Shown: positions 7,790-15,824 of the stretch, in pieces
Layout: each line of letters begins with the position of its first letter
Numbering within the stretch: the stretch's first letter is position 1
Source of the DNA: Candidatus Avedoeria danica
GTDB lineage: Bacteria > Chloroflexota > Anaerolineae > Epilineales > Epilineaceae
Length of the DNA: 64,000 nt
Assembly: GCA_016703025.1 (NCBI GenBank)
Contig: JADJCV010000004.1
Location: 2,173,501 to 2,237,500 of the forward strand
Direction of reading: 5' to 3'
The notes under the pieces: model-generated
What the model saw: only the letters and a program-made list of their open reading frames with translations
Told to the model about the DNA's origin: nothing
Database searches by the model: none
Position numbers and translations under genes: made by a program

Positions 7790-8977
7790 ATGTCCACCCC
7801 ATCCCTTGTCCTCTGGCTCCAACTCGAGCCGCTCACCTGGCTCTTCGGCTTCCTCCTCGGCTTGGCGACGTATCTGGCCGCATGTCCCCGCCGGCGCGAG
7901 ACGTGGCAGGAGCTCGGGAGCGTCGGCTGGCAGATCCTGGCCCTGGCCGCCACCGCACCGTCCTTCCTGCTCGGCGCCGAGCTCAGCCTCTGGCTCGGCC
8001 TGATGGGCCTTCGCGCACCGCTCGCGCTGACCGGCCTCGTCCGCGGTCTCGGCTGGGCGATGCTCGCCCTCGGCCCGATCCCTGTCGTCGCCGCGCTCGT
8101 GTACGGCCGCCGCCCGACCGGCCGCTGGGCGATCGGCACGTTGTCCCTCATGACCGTCGGCTTGTCGCTCACCTTCGCCGGCCCGCGGTGGCGCGCCGCC
8201 GCCTGGACCGACCTCGCCGCCCGCGCCGCCGTCGACCCCGCCGCCCTCGACCGCGCCCTCGTCCTCGAGGCGCACCGCTACACGTCACCCGCCGAGCGCG
8301 AAGCGCTCCTCGACACCGCCGCACCCAACGCTGCCGCCGCCCGCGCCCTGGCCGAACGCGCCCGCGCGACCGGCCAGCCCTACCTGTCGCTCGCTGCCAA
8401 GTCCTCGCTCGCCGAGCGCATCCTCGCCGGCCTCACGCACAGCGCCGACGCCGCCGGCGGCCCCGTCGCCCCCGCCCTGTGGTGGCTGACCGCCGACCCT
8501 GCCGCGACCCTCCGCGGCCACGCCCTGGCCACACCCGCCCTGCGCGCCGCTGCGCTCGAAGCGGCGCCGCGCCTGCCGCGCGCCTTCCAGCCGATCGCCG
8601 CCGACGCCCTCGACCACGGCGACCCCGCGACCCGTCTGGCCGCCGCCGCCGCGACGTTCCAGGCCGCCGCACCCGTACTCCTCGAACCCGCCCTCATCGA
8701 CGCCCTCGGCCGCCACCTCGACGAGCCCGACCCCGCCGGCCGCCTGATCTGGGAGACCCTCCTCCGCAACGCCTCCGCCGCCTCCCTCCGCCCCATCGTG
8801 CCCGCCTACGCCGACCCATCCGCGCGCCAGTGGCTCTGGCTGCGCGACCTCTGCCCAACCCGCACGCCCGACCTGATCGCCCTGCAGGACGATCCCGACC
8901 CGGCCGTCGCGGAGGGCGCGCGCAAGCTGTTCGCCTACGTGAAGCTGAACTGCAAGGCGGCGTATCGACAGCGGTAG
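7790..8977 (+). CDS. Membrane protein with HEAT-like helical domain, unknown function
   Basis: A 395-aa protein of no family I recognise. Residues 1-135 hold four hydrophobic helices (starting LEPLTWLFGFLLGLATYLA), with CPRRRETWQ as a cytoplasmic loop. The rest is soluble, alanine-rich and made of repeating amphipathic helices (for example ALEAAPRLPRAFQPIAADAL and ALIDALGRHLDEPDPAGRL) ending in DLIALQDDPDPAVAEGARKL, which reads like a HEAT/armadillo repeat. ATG 7790 was chosen because the membrane segment follows it directly. Codon use matches the neighbours. Confidence 0.75.
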   Translation: MSTPSLVLWLQLEPLTWLFGFLLGLATYLAACPRRRETWQELGSVGWQILALAATAPSFLLGAELSLWLGLMGLRAPLALTGLVRGLGWAMLALGPIPVVAALVYGRRPTGRWAIGTLSLMTVGLSLTFAGPRWRAAAWTDLAARAAVDPAALDRALVLEAHRYTSPAEREALLDTAAPNAAAARALAERARATGQPYLSLAAKSSLAERILAGLTHSADAAGGPVAPALWWLTADPAATLRGHALATPALRAAALEAAPRLPRAFQPIAADALDHGDPATRLAAAAATFQAAAPVLLEPALIDALGRHLDEPDPAGRLIWETLLRNASAASLRPIVPAYADPSARQWLWLRDLCPTRTPDLIALQDDPDPAVAEGARKLFAYVKLNCKAAYRQR

Positions 8978-9209
8978 GATCACGCTTGCGAGGCATGGCG
9001 ATCGGCGGCGAAAACGACGGGCGAGCGGCGGGTGATCGGCGGCGATCCGCCGTTTCCGCCCAGCGCCCTAACCCCTCGCCCCGGAAACCCTCTAACCTAT
9101 CCTCACCCATCCGTGTCCAACCCCCCGACGCGAAGCACCGCGCAGCCGCCCGGTCCTTCGCGCTTCCGCCTCGACGGCCGTGGGTGCGCAACAAGCGGAT
9201 GGGCACAGC

Positions 9210-9836
9210 GTGACGATCCTCCTCGCCGAACTCCATCGCCCCCCTTCCGGCCCCGCCGCAGCGCCGGTCGACACCGACGCCGACCTCGCCGCCCGCGCCG
9301 CGTGCGGCGAGCCGGGGGCGTTCGCGGCGCTCTACCAGCGGCACGTCGAGGCGGTCTTCTACTACTTCAGCTTTCGCGTGCGCGATGCAAGCGTGGCGGA
9401 GGACCTCACCCAGGACGTCTTCATCGCCGCCTTGAAAGCCGCCCGCACGCTGCGCGAGCCCGAGCGGTTCGTCGGCTGGCTCATGCGGATCGCCCACAAC
9501 CGCCTGGCGAACCATTGGCGCTCCGCCGGACGCACCTCTGAGCCGTTGGAGGCGCTCGACGGTTCGACCGAGCCCCATGTCCCACCCGCAACCCAGCATG
9601 GCGCCACCGACCCCACCGACATGCTCGACGCCCTGACCGACGCTCCTCGCCTCACAGCCGCCTTGGCGCGCCTCACGCCGCTCCAGCACGACGTCGTCGC
9701 GCTCCGCTTCATCGCCGGCCTGAGCGTCGCCGAGACCGCGGAAGCACTCGGCCGATCGGTGAACGCCGTCAAGAACGTCCAGCACCAAGCCCTCGCCAAG
9801 CTGCGCGGTGAGCTTGTCTCGATCCAGATCGCCTGA
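9210..9836 (+). CDS. ECF-type RNA polymerase sigma factor
   Basis: A 208-aa sigma factor (218 aa from the alternative GTG at 9180). Region 2 is clear: AFAALYQRHVEAVFYYFSF, then AEDLTQDVFIAALKAA, then RFVGWLMRIAHNRLANHWR. Region 4 is LTPLQHDVVALRFIAGLS followed by the helix-turn-helix VAETAEALGRSVNAVKNVQHQALAKLR. Region 3 is absent, as in ECF factors. Its stop lies within the ribosome site of the next gene, an anti-sigma-like membrane protein, so they are translationally linked. The three giant secreted paralogues downstream are the obvious candidate targets, though no target promoter has been proved. Confidence 0.9.
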   Translation: MTILLAELHRPPSGPAAAPVDTDADLAARAACGEPGAFAALYQRHVEAVFYYFSFRVRDASVAEDLTQDVFIAALKAARTLREPERFVGWLMRIAHNRLANHWRSAGRTSEPLEALDGSTEPHVPPATQHGATDPTDMLDALTDAPRLTAALARLTPLQHDVVALRFIAGLSVAETAEALGRSVNAVKNVQHQALAKLRGELVSIQIA

Positions 9837-9846
9837 GGAGTCCCAC

Positions 9847-11313
9847 GTGGACGAGCCCATCCGCTCCGAACAGCGTCACGCATCCCGCTCGAACCGCAAC
9901 GGCAGCACGCCGGTACCCGTCGATGCGCACGATGGGATCGGTCCGATCCAGGCGCACGACAGCGTCACCCCGGTCGACGCGCGCGACCTCGTCCACCCGC
10001 TCGACCCGGCCGACCTGTTCGACACGGCCGACGACCTCCTCGCGCCCATCGGCGACGCGATCGCCGCGCTCCCGCGCCCGACCCTCTCCCCGGTCTTCCG
10101 CGCCCGCCTCCACGGCGACCTCGTCCGATTGGAGGCCCTCCTCGCCGCCGAAGCCGCCCGAACCACGCGACGCTGGGCTGTCCTCCCGTGGCTTCGTCGT
10201 CGGGACGATAGCGACGGCCCGGCCACACATCGCGCGCCGGCTCTGCCTTCGCCCCATCTCCGCCGAACGCTCTTCCCCGCCCTCGGCCTGCCGGCCGTGT
10301 TGGCGCTCAGCCTCACCGTCGCCCTCTTCACCGTCGCCGGCCTGGCCTATGCCGCCGAACGCAGCGCGCCCGGCGACCCTCTCTGGCGCGTGCACAGCGC
10401 GTTCGTCCGCTGGCGGACCGGCCGGGTACCCTCCGCCCCGGAGTCGCGCGGTCCGGCGGGCCCATCGACCGGCGGCGCCGGCGCCGCGCCCGGTGTCCGC
10501 TCCGTTGCGGTCGCCACTGTCGTCCGGCGAACGCATGCCCGTTCGATCGCGACGTCCGGCCCCGTCCGACCGCCGTCCGCACCGAACGAGGAAGTGCCCG
10601 CCGCCGTGGCACCGGCCGGCTGGCTCGAGCCCCTCGATAAGCTGAGCGCACCGCCGATGCCCGCCACCGGCGATCCGGCATCGGACGACGGCGCGACGTC
10701 CGTCGCGGACCCGCCGCGCGGCGGCCCGGATAAACCGCCCACCGGCGCGGCGACCGGCGACCCTGTTCCGCCACCCGTCGTCGTCCCGCCCGGTCGTCCG
10801 GACGGCACGGACACCCCGGCCGCCCCGACGCCGGCCTCGGCATCGCCCGATCCGACGACGCGGACCCCGCCGACCCCGCCGCCGGCGATGACCGCACCGC
10901 CGACCCTGACCGCTCCGCCCGACACCGCCACCCTCGCCGGCACCGTCCGCCTGCGCGACGGCAGCGTCGTCGTCCCGCTGGCCGGCGTGACCGTCGGGCT
11001 CGCGTCCGTCGCCCCTGACTACCCGACGGGCTGCGACCCGCTCGCGCGCCCGGCGTTCGCGCGAACGGCGACGACGGACGCCGACGGCCAGTGGTCGGCG
11101 GCCGTTCCGTCCGGCCGCTGGATCATCGCCGTCGCCGGCGGCTGCCTCGGCCCGCAACCCCTCTACCTGGCCGATTTCAACGGCGCCGCCACCTTCGACG
11201 CCTGCGCCGCCCTCACGCTACCGATCGCCGACGGCGCGAGCCCATCCGCCGACGTCGTCATCGACCTCGGGAGCGCGCCCGGCTGCGGGCCGCTGCCGAC
11301 CGCAACCCCGTGA
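9847..11313 (+). CDS. Anti-sigma-like membrane protein with large extracellular domain
   Basis: A 488-aa single-pass protein, GTG start with GAGGAG 6 nt upstream. Residues 1-140 are cytoplasmic: an acidic segment (DARDLVHPLDPADLFDTAD) then LSPVFRARLHGDLVRLEALL, which resembles the N-terminal region of DUF5667-like anti-sigma partners. A membrane helix spans about 142-168, followed directly by AAERSAPGDPLWRVHSAF, the typical post-membrane motif of that group. Residues 190-365 are a Pro/Thr/Ala-rich stalk, and about 366-488 form a CNA-B/carboxypeptidase-regulatory-like beta domain (LAGTVRLRDGSVVVPLAGV, DADGQWSAAVPSG). Placement after the sigma gene supports an anti-sigma role; the outer domain could be the sensor. 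Confidence 0.7.
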   Translation: MDEPIRSEQRHASRSNRNGSTPVPVDAHDGIGPIQAHDSVTPVDARDLVHPLDPADLFDTADDLLAPIGDAIAALPRPTLSPVFRARLHGDLVRLEALLAAEAARTTRRWAVLPWLRRRDDSDGPATHRAPALPSPHLRRTLFPALGLPAVLALSLTVALFTVAGLAYAAERSAPGDPLWRVHSAFVRWRTGRVPSAPESRGPAGPSTGGAGAAPGVRSVAVATVVRRTHARSIATSGPVRPPSAPNEEVPAAVAPAGWLEPLDKLSAPPMPATGDPASDDGATSVADPPRGGPDKPPTGAATGDPVPPPVVVPPGRPDGTDTPAAPTPASASPDPTTRTPPTPPPAMTAPPTLTAPPDTATLAGTVRLRDGSVVVPLAGVTVGLASVAPDYPTGCDPLARPAFARTATTDADGQWSAAVPSGRWIIAVAGGCLGPQPLYLADFNGAATFDACAALTLPIADGASPSADVVIDLGSAPGCGPLPTATP

Positions 11314-11351
11314 AGTCGCCCGCCGGCTCACCTACCTCAGGAGCGATTGGA

Positions 11352-14300
11352 ATGACGTCCGCGCACCGACCGATCGGTCCCGCTGCCCTCGCGCTCGTCG
11401 CCATCACCGCGGCGTCGGCTCTCACCCTATGGTCAACGCCCGCCGATCCCGCCCACGCGCAGCGCGCCACGATGACGCCGGCGCCCTTCCAGTCGCCACC
11501 GCCGACCACCCTGCCGCCCGCCTCGCCGACGCCCGCGCCGCCGGCCGCACCTCCGGATGGGGCGGGCGTGCGGGAACGCGGGGCGCGACAGGTCTTCGTC
11601 CCGCTGCTGGGCGACCCCGTCGGGACGGACCTCTGTGGGGGGGTCGTCGCCGTATTCAACGCCGGCGATGTCGAGATGAAGCCGGCGCTCATGACGTGGG
11701 ACCGGACACCGGCAGGTCCGTCCGGGGTGGAGTGCGGCGGGCTGCTGCGGCCGGGCGCGACGTGGCGCTTCATGATGCCTCCTCAGGTGCTGGAGCCCCG
11801 GAGCGGCGTCGTCTTCTCGTTCAACATGCGCCGCCTGTCGGAAGTCGCGCCCGGCCTCGGTCAGGACGACCTCGTCGGCGACTACCTCTGCGAGCAGCTG
11901 TTCTTCGGCGTCCTAGGTGATCCCGTCGACCTGCGGCTGCTCCGCCAGGCCCTGATGGACGGCGGAGAGTTCAAGGGCGTCCCGCTGGCTCAGGCGATGG
12001 GCGGCCCGCTGGCCGTCGCGGTCGAGCGGTCGTGCGAGGCGGCCGGCCAGGAGTTCATGGTCGCCGCGGAGTATGCCGGCACGCCGTTCGACGACAGCCT
12101 CTCGGCCTGGACGCCATCCCTCAAGCGCTACCGCTATGCCCTCCCCGCTCTCCACGGCCCCGACGCCGCCGGCGCCGGACCGCGCTCGCGGATCGTCATC
12201 CAGAACGCGGGCGCCGACTACGCTGCGGTCGAGCTTCTCCTCGCCGGCGACGGTGCCGAGTGCGAGCCGCCCCGGCGCGTGTTCAGCCGCGACATCGCGC
12301 CGGGCGCCAGCGTCGTCCCGACCGAGCTGCTGCCCTCCGGCGCATCCGCCGGCTGGGTCCTCGGCACGCAGCCGCTCGCCGTCGTCGTCGAGACCGCGGA
12401 CGCCGAGACGCTGACGGCCTACGAGGCAGCGCCGGCGCCGGTCGAGGAACCGCCACCGGCGGCCGCCGTCGAGCCAGGCCCGAGCCTTCACGCGCCCTTG
12501 GTATACGCAGACATCGGCGGCTGGAGCACGACGGTCCAGCTCCAGAACCTCAGCCAGGACACCGCCGCCATGGTGAAACTGTACGCGCACGAGCGCGGCG
12601 GCGACATCGAGGCGGCCGAGACCGTCTGGATCTGCCCGAGCGGCCACGTCGACGTCGACGTCGGCTCGGCGCTCGGTCTCACGCCCGACCATCGCTACAC
12701 GCTGCGGATCGCGAGCCTGCCGTGGCAGACCGCCGACCCGGCCCCCGCGCCGGCCGGTGTCGCGGCGGTCGTCGAGATCACCCGCCGCCTGCCGGGCGCG
12801 GCCCACGACAGCGAGGCCGGCGCCTACCGCGTCACGGGCGGGCGGCGCGGCCGCTTCGCCGACGGCCCGGCGGTCCTCGTTGTACCGGACGTCGCCGCCC
12901 CGTCGACGGACGTGCGGACCATCGGCGATCTGGCGATCCTCAACACCGTGACGCTGCCCGGCCTAACATCCGTCGTCGTCGCCTTTGGCGAGCAGGCCGG
13001 GCTGTTCCGCAACCTCGAGTGCCGGAGCATGCTCGAAAAAAGTGTCGCTTACGTCACGCTGGACACAGCGCCGACCGACGTGCCCCCGTTCCGCGGCGCC
13101 GCGCTCGTCAGCGCCGCCAGCTGGGATCATCTCATGTTCGACGAACGCGGCGTGCTGCGCGCCAACGTCGTCGGCCTCGCCCTCGCCGCCATCGAACGCC
13201 CCGTCGGCTCGATGCCGTGGGACGATCGGCCGGACGACGACGCGCCCGGCGACGCGACGCGCATCCAGGGCGGCATCCCGATCCACCTCGCAACCGCCGA
13301 CGGCCCGCTCGTCCGCCGGAGCGTCGACGGCAAGCCGCTGCGCGACGTCTGCCCGAGTGGTCCGAACGTCCCGACCGCCACGCCCTCGGCCGGTGGCACG
13401 CCCCCCGTTGGACGCCCGACCGAAGGGACGGCGATGTGGCGTATCTCCCTGCCGTTCCTCCTCCGCAACGTGGAGAAGCCGCTGCCGCTTCCCCCGTCGG
13501 CCTGTGACGCGCCGTGGAACGTTCGCCTCAGCGCCGTGGCCGATGGCGGCGCGGACGAGGGCGACATGGTGACGCCCTGCAACGGCCGCGCCGAACCGGC
13601 GGACGCGCTTGGCGTCGCCGGCTGCCCGCTGCCCACGTTCAGCGTCGGGATCGTAAGTGCCGCCGATTCCACGCTCCTGTGGCGGGGCGACCTGCCCGTC
13701 AGCCCGAACGGCGCCGGCGCCACGATCCACGTCGTGGTGTGCGCGCCGCCGCCCTACTTCGTCTCGATCTTCCGTTCCGGCGATGGCGCCGCATGTTGGC
13801 GCGCCTGCCCCGGCTCGCCCGAAGTCCGCGCCGTGAACCAGGCCGATTTCGACGCGGCCGAACCGGCCGCCGGGCCGGGGAAGGGCCGCAACGTCACGGT
13901 CGGCTGGGGCTACGATCGAGTGGCGACGGTGGCCGTCCTGCAGGGGCCGCCGATCGCCTACCTTCCGATCCTCAACTTTATCGGCGACGACGATGTCTGC
14001 GCCGCTCAGGTCCGGGCGCAGAACACGGGTGCCGAGATCAGCAAGGCGGTGCTCGTCACGTGGGGCGAGCCGGGCTTCTGCCCGCCGGCGGCGGCCGGTC
14101 CGTTGAAGGTCGAGTGCTCCGGCCTGATCCGGCCGGGCGGCAGCTGGAATTTCATCGGCCCGCAGATCCCGACCGGTTCGAGGAGCGGCTACGTCGTCTC
14201 GCTGACCGCCAAGCTGCTGTCCGAGATCGGCGTCGAGATCGGCGTCGACGACGTGACGGCCGACTTCGTGTGCGAGACGCTGTTCTTCAACATCGTCGGC

Positions 14301-15824
14301 GACGGCGACGACGAGCGGCGCTTCCATCGCGCGTTCCTGAACGGCGAGACGTTTGAAGGCGTCCCGATGAACCGCGCCTACGGCGGCCCGGTCGCAGTCC
14401 ACGTCGAGCGGGCGTGCCCGAGCGCGCTGCCGATGGACACCGACACGGAGGTCGTCACGGACAGCTACGTCGCGCTGAGCCACCGCCAGGTGGACACCCG
14501 TCCTGGCGACGTGGCGGAGTACCGCTACCCGCTGCCCGCGCTTGTCGCCGACGCGCAGTCGCGCACGCTCGTCTATCTCCAGAACGCCGGCTTGACGTGC
14601 GCCGACGTCCAGCTGACGTACCGCGCGGCCGGTGGCGGCATCGCCCGCTGCGCGAACCTCCCGCTCGCCCCCGGCGAGACCCACACCGTCGACATCGCCG
14701 CGTGCCTCGCTGCGGAAGCCCCCGGCGACGGTCTGGCGTCGCCCGGCGTCGGCTGGGCCGTCGGCACCGCGCCGCTGGCCGTCGTCGTCGATGTCGTCGG
14801 CCGCGGGGCGGGGACGCTGGCGAGCTACGCCGCGCCGCCGGCGACGGATCAAGTGGACCGTCCCGACTTCCCGCTCGCAGCACCGCTGCTCCTGCCCTCG
14901 CCCCCTTCCGCCCCGCAGCGCGCCCGCATGTTCATCCAGAACCTCGACCCGGATCGCCTCGCTTTCGTCGTCCTCATTGCCCGCGACCGGAGGGGCGACA
15001 TCGCGACCCGTATCGACGGCATCACGATCACGCCCGGCGCCGGGACCGCCATCGACGTTGCCGTGCCGCTGTTCGGCGGCACGGTGCACGTCACGAGCAC
15101 GTGCGCGCCCCTCGCCGACTGTCCGACCGTCGCCCCGATCGCCGCCGCCCTCCTCCAGTGGCGCCAGGCCGATGCCGAATCCCCGCCGCGCGACGCCGTG
15201 ATCGGCCTCCTCGCGCCCAGAGGCAGCCCGGCGGGCACGATCCGGGGCACGGCCGTCGGCGTGACGCGGCTGGCGATCCCGACGGTCGGCAAGGCGATCC
15301 CGGCGAACACGTTGGCTCACGGCGACCAGACGAGCCGGATCGCGCTCGTCAACCGGGTGGACAAGCCGGGCTTCACGGACGTCGTCCTCTACGTCTACGA
15401 CCAGAATGGGCTCCTGGACTACATCTGCCACAAGCTGAACGAGCGCGAGACGGAGTACATCGACCTGACCACGTGGGGCTTCGTGAACAACGGCTTCCGA
15501 GGCAGCCTGCTCGTCAGCGCCTTCTTCTGGGAGCACGATGTCTTCGACGGTGAGGGCAACTTGGTCCGCAACCTCGTCGACCTCGACGCCGCCTTCGGCT
15601 GGTCCGGCGCGGCCGGCAACGACGACGCGACGCTGAACAACGCCGTGCCGCTCTCCCCCGACTTCCCGTGGCCGGTCGTCTTCCCGCACGGGTGTGCGGA
15701 GTTCCCGGTCCAGGGAACGCTGGCGCACGACCCTGCGTGCGTCCCGGCACCAGCGCGGCTGCCCGTTCCAACGTCACGCCGCATCCCCGCCGCCTCCTTC
15801 GCCCGACCCGTCGCCATCCGGTGA
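11352..15824 (+). CDS. Giant secreted two-module protein (paralogue 1), unknown family
   Basis: 1490 aa with a signal peptide (about residues 1-37, ending DPAHAQ) and a Pro/Thr linker. Two copies of one roughly 600-residue module follow (about 80-690 and 870-1450). Each copy contains an opening xLPxx beta strand, a Cys-Gly-rich sheet (ECSGLIRPGGSWNF), an alpha segment (LCEQLFFGVLGDP; AYGGPVAV), a strand set YRYPLPAL...VYLQNAG, PLAVVVDVVG, and a closing domain (VDKPGFTDVVLYVYDQNGL, WEHDVF). A Cys-rich beta domain (716-830) lies between the copies. Many paired Cys fit an exported, disulphide-bonded protein. No catalytic motif, membrane anchor or LPxTG was seen. AGGAG precedes the ATG; the gene starts 38 bp after the anti-sigma-like gene. 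Confidence 0.8.
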   Translation: MTSAHRPIGPAALALVAITAASALTLWSTPADPAHAQRATMTPAPFQSPPPTTLPPASPTPAPPAAPPDGAGVRERGARQVFVPLLGDPVGTDLCGGVVAVFNAGDVEMKPALMTWDRTPAGPSGVECGGLLRPGATWRFMMPPQVLEPRSGVVFSFNMRRLSEVAPGLGQDDLVGDYLCEQLFFGVLGDPVDLRLLRQALMDGGEFKGVPLAQAMGGPLAVAVERSCEAAGQEFMVAAEYAGTPFDDSLSAWTPSLKRYRYALPALHGPDAAGAGPRSRIVIQNAGADYAAVELLLAGDGAECEPPRRVFSRDIAPGASVVPTELLPSGASAGWVLGTQPLAVVVETADAETLTAYEAAPAPVEEPPPAAAVEPGPSLHAPLVYADIGGWSTTVQLQNLSQDTAAMVKLYAHERGGDIEAAETVWICPSGHVDVDVGSALGLTPDHRYTLRIASLPWQTADPAPAPAGVAAVVEITRRLPGAAHDSEAGAYRVTGGRRGRFADGPAVLVVPDVAAPSTDVRTIGDLAILNTVTLPGLTSVVVAFGEQAGLFRNLECRSMLEKSVAYVTLDTAPTDVPPFRGAALVSAASWDHLMFDERGVLRANVVGLALAAIERPVGSMPWDDRPDDDAPGDATRIQGGIPIHLATADGPLVRRSVDGKPLRDVCPSGPNVPTATPSAGGTPPVGRPTEGTAMWRISLPFLLRNVEKPLPLPPSACDAPWNVRLSAVADGGADEGDMVTPCNGRAEPADALGVAGCPLPTFSVGIVSAADSTLLWRGDLPVSPNGAGATIHVVVCAPPPYFVSIFRSGDGAACWRACPGSPEVRAVNQADFDAAEPAAGPGKGRNVTVGWGYDRVATVAVLQGPPIAYLPILNFIGDDDVCAAQVRAQNTGAEISKAVLVTWGEPGFCPPAAAGPLKVECSGLIRPGGSWNFIGPQIPTGSRSGYVVSLTAKLLSEIGVEIGVDDVTADFVCETLFFNIVGDGDDERRFHRAFLNGETFEGVPMNRAYGGPVAVHVERACPSALPMDTDTEVVTDSYVALSHRQVDTRPGDVAEYRYPLPALVADAQSRTLVYLQNAGLTCADVQLTYRAAGGGIARCANLPLAPGETHTVDIAACLAAEAPGDGLASPGVGWAVGTAPLAVVVDVVGRGAGTLASYAAPPATDQVDRPDFPLAAPLLLPSPPSAPQRARMFIQNLDPDRLAFVVLIARDRRGDIATRIDGITITPGAGTAIDVAVPLFGGTVHVTSTCAPLADCPTVAPIAAALLQWRQADAESPPRDAVIGLLAPRGSPAGTIRGTAVGVTRLAIPTVGKAIPANTLAHGDQTSRIALVNRVDKPGFTDVVLYVYDQNGLLDYICHKLNERETEYIDLTTWGFVNNGFRGSLLVSAFFWEHDVFDGEGNLVRNLVDLDAAFGWSGAAGNDDATLNNAVPLSPDFPWPVVFPHGCAEFPVQGTLAHDPACVPAPARLPVPTSRRIPAASFARPVAIR

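Noticed and set aside
12963..15728. A 921-codon open frame on the minus strand opposite paralogue 1
   Set aside because: It is the Arg/Asp-rich shadow of a GC-rich gene: no start context, no domain, and the plus-strand product has a signal peptide, module repeats and paralogues.
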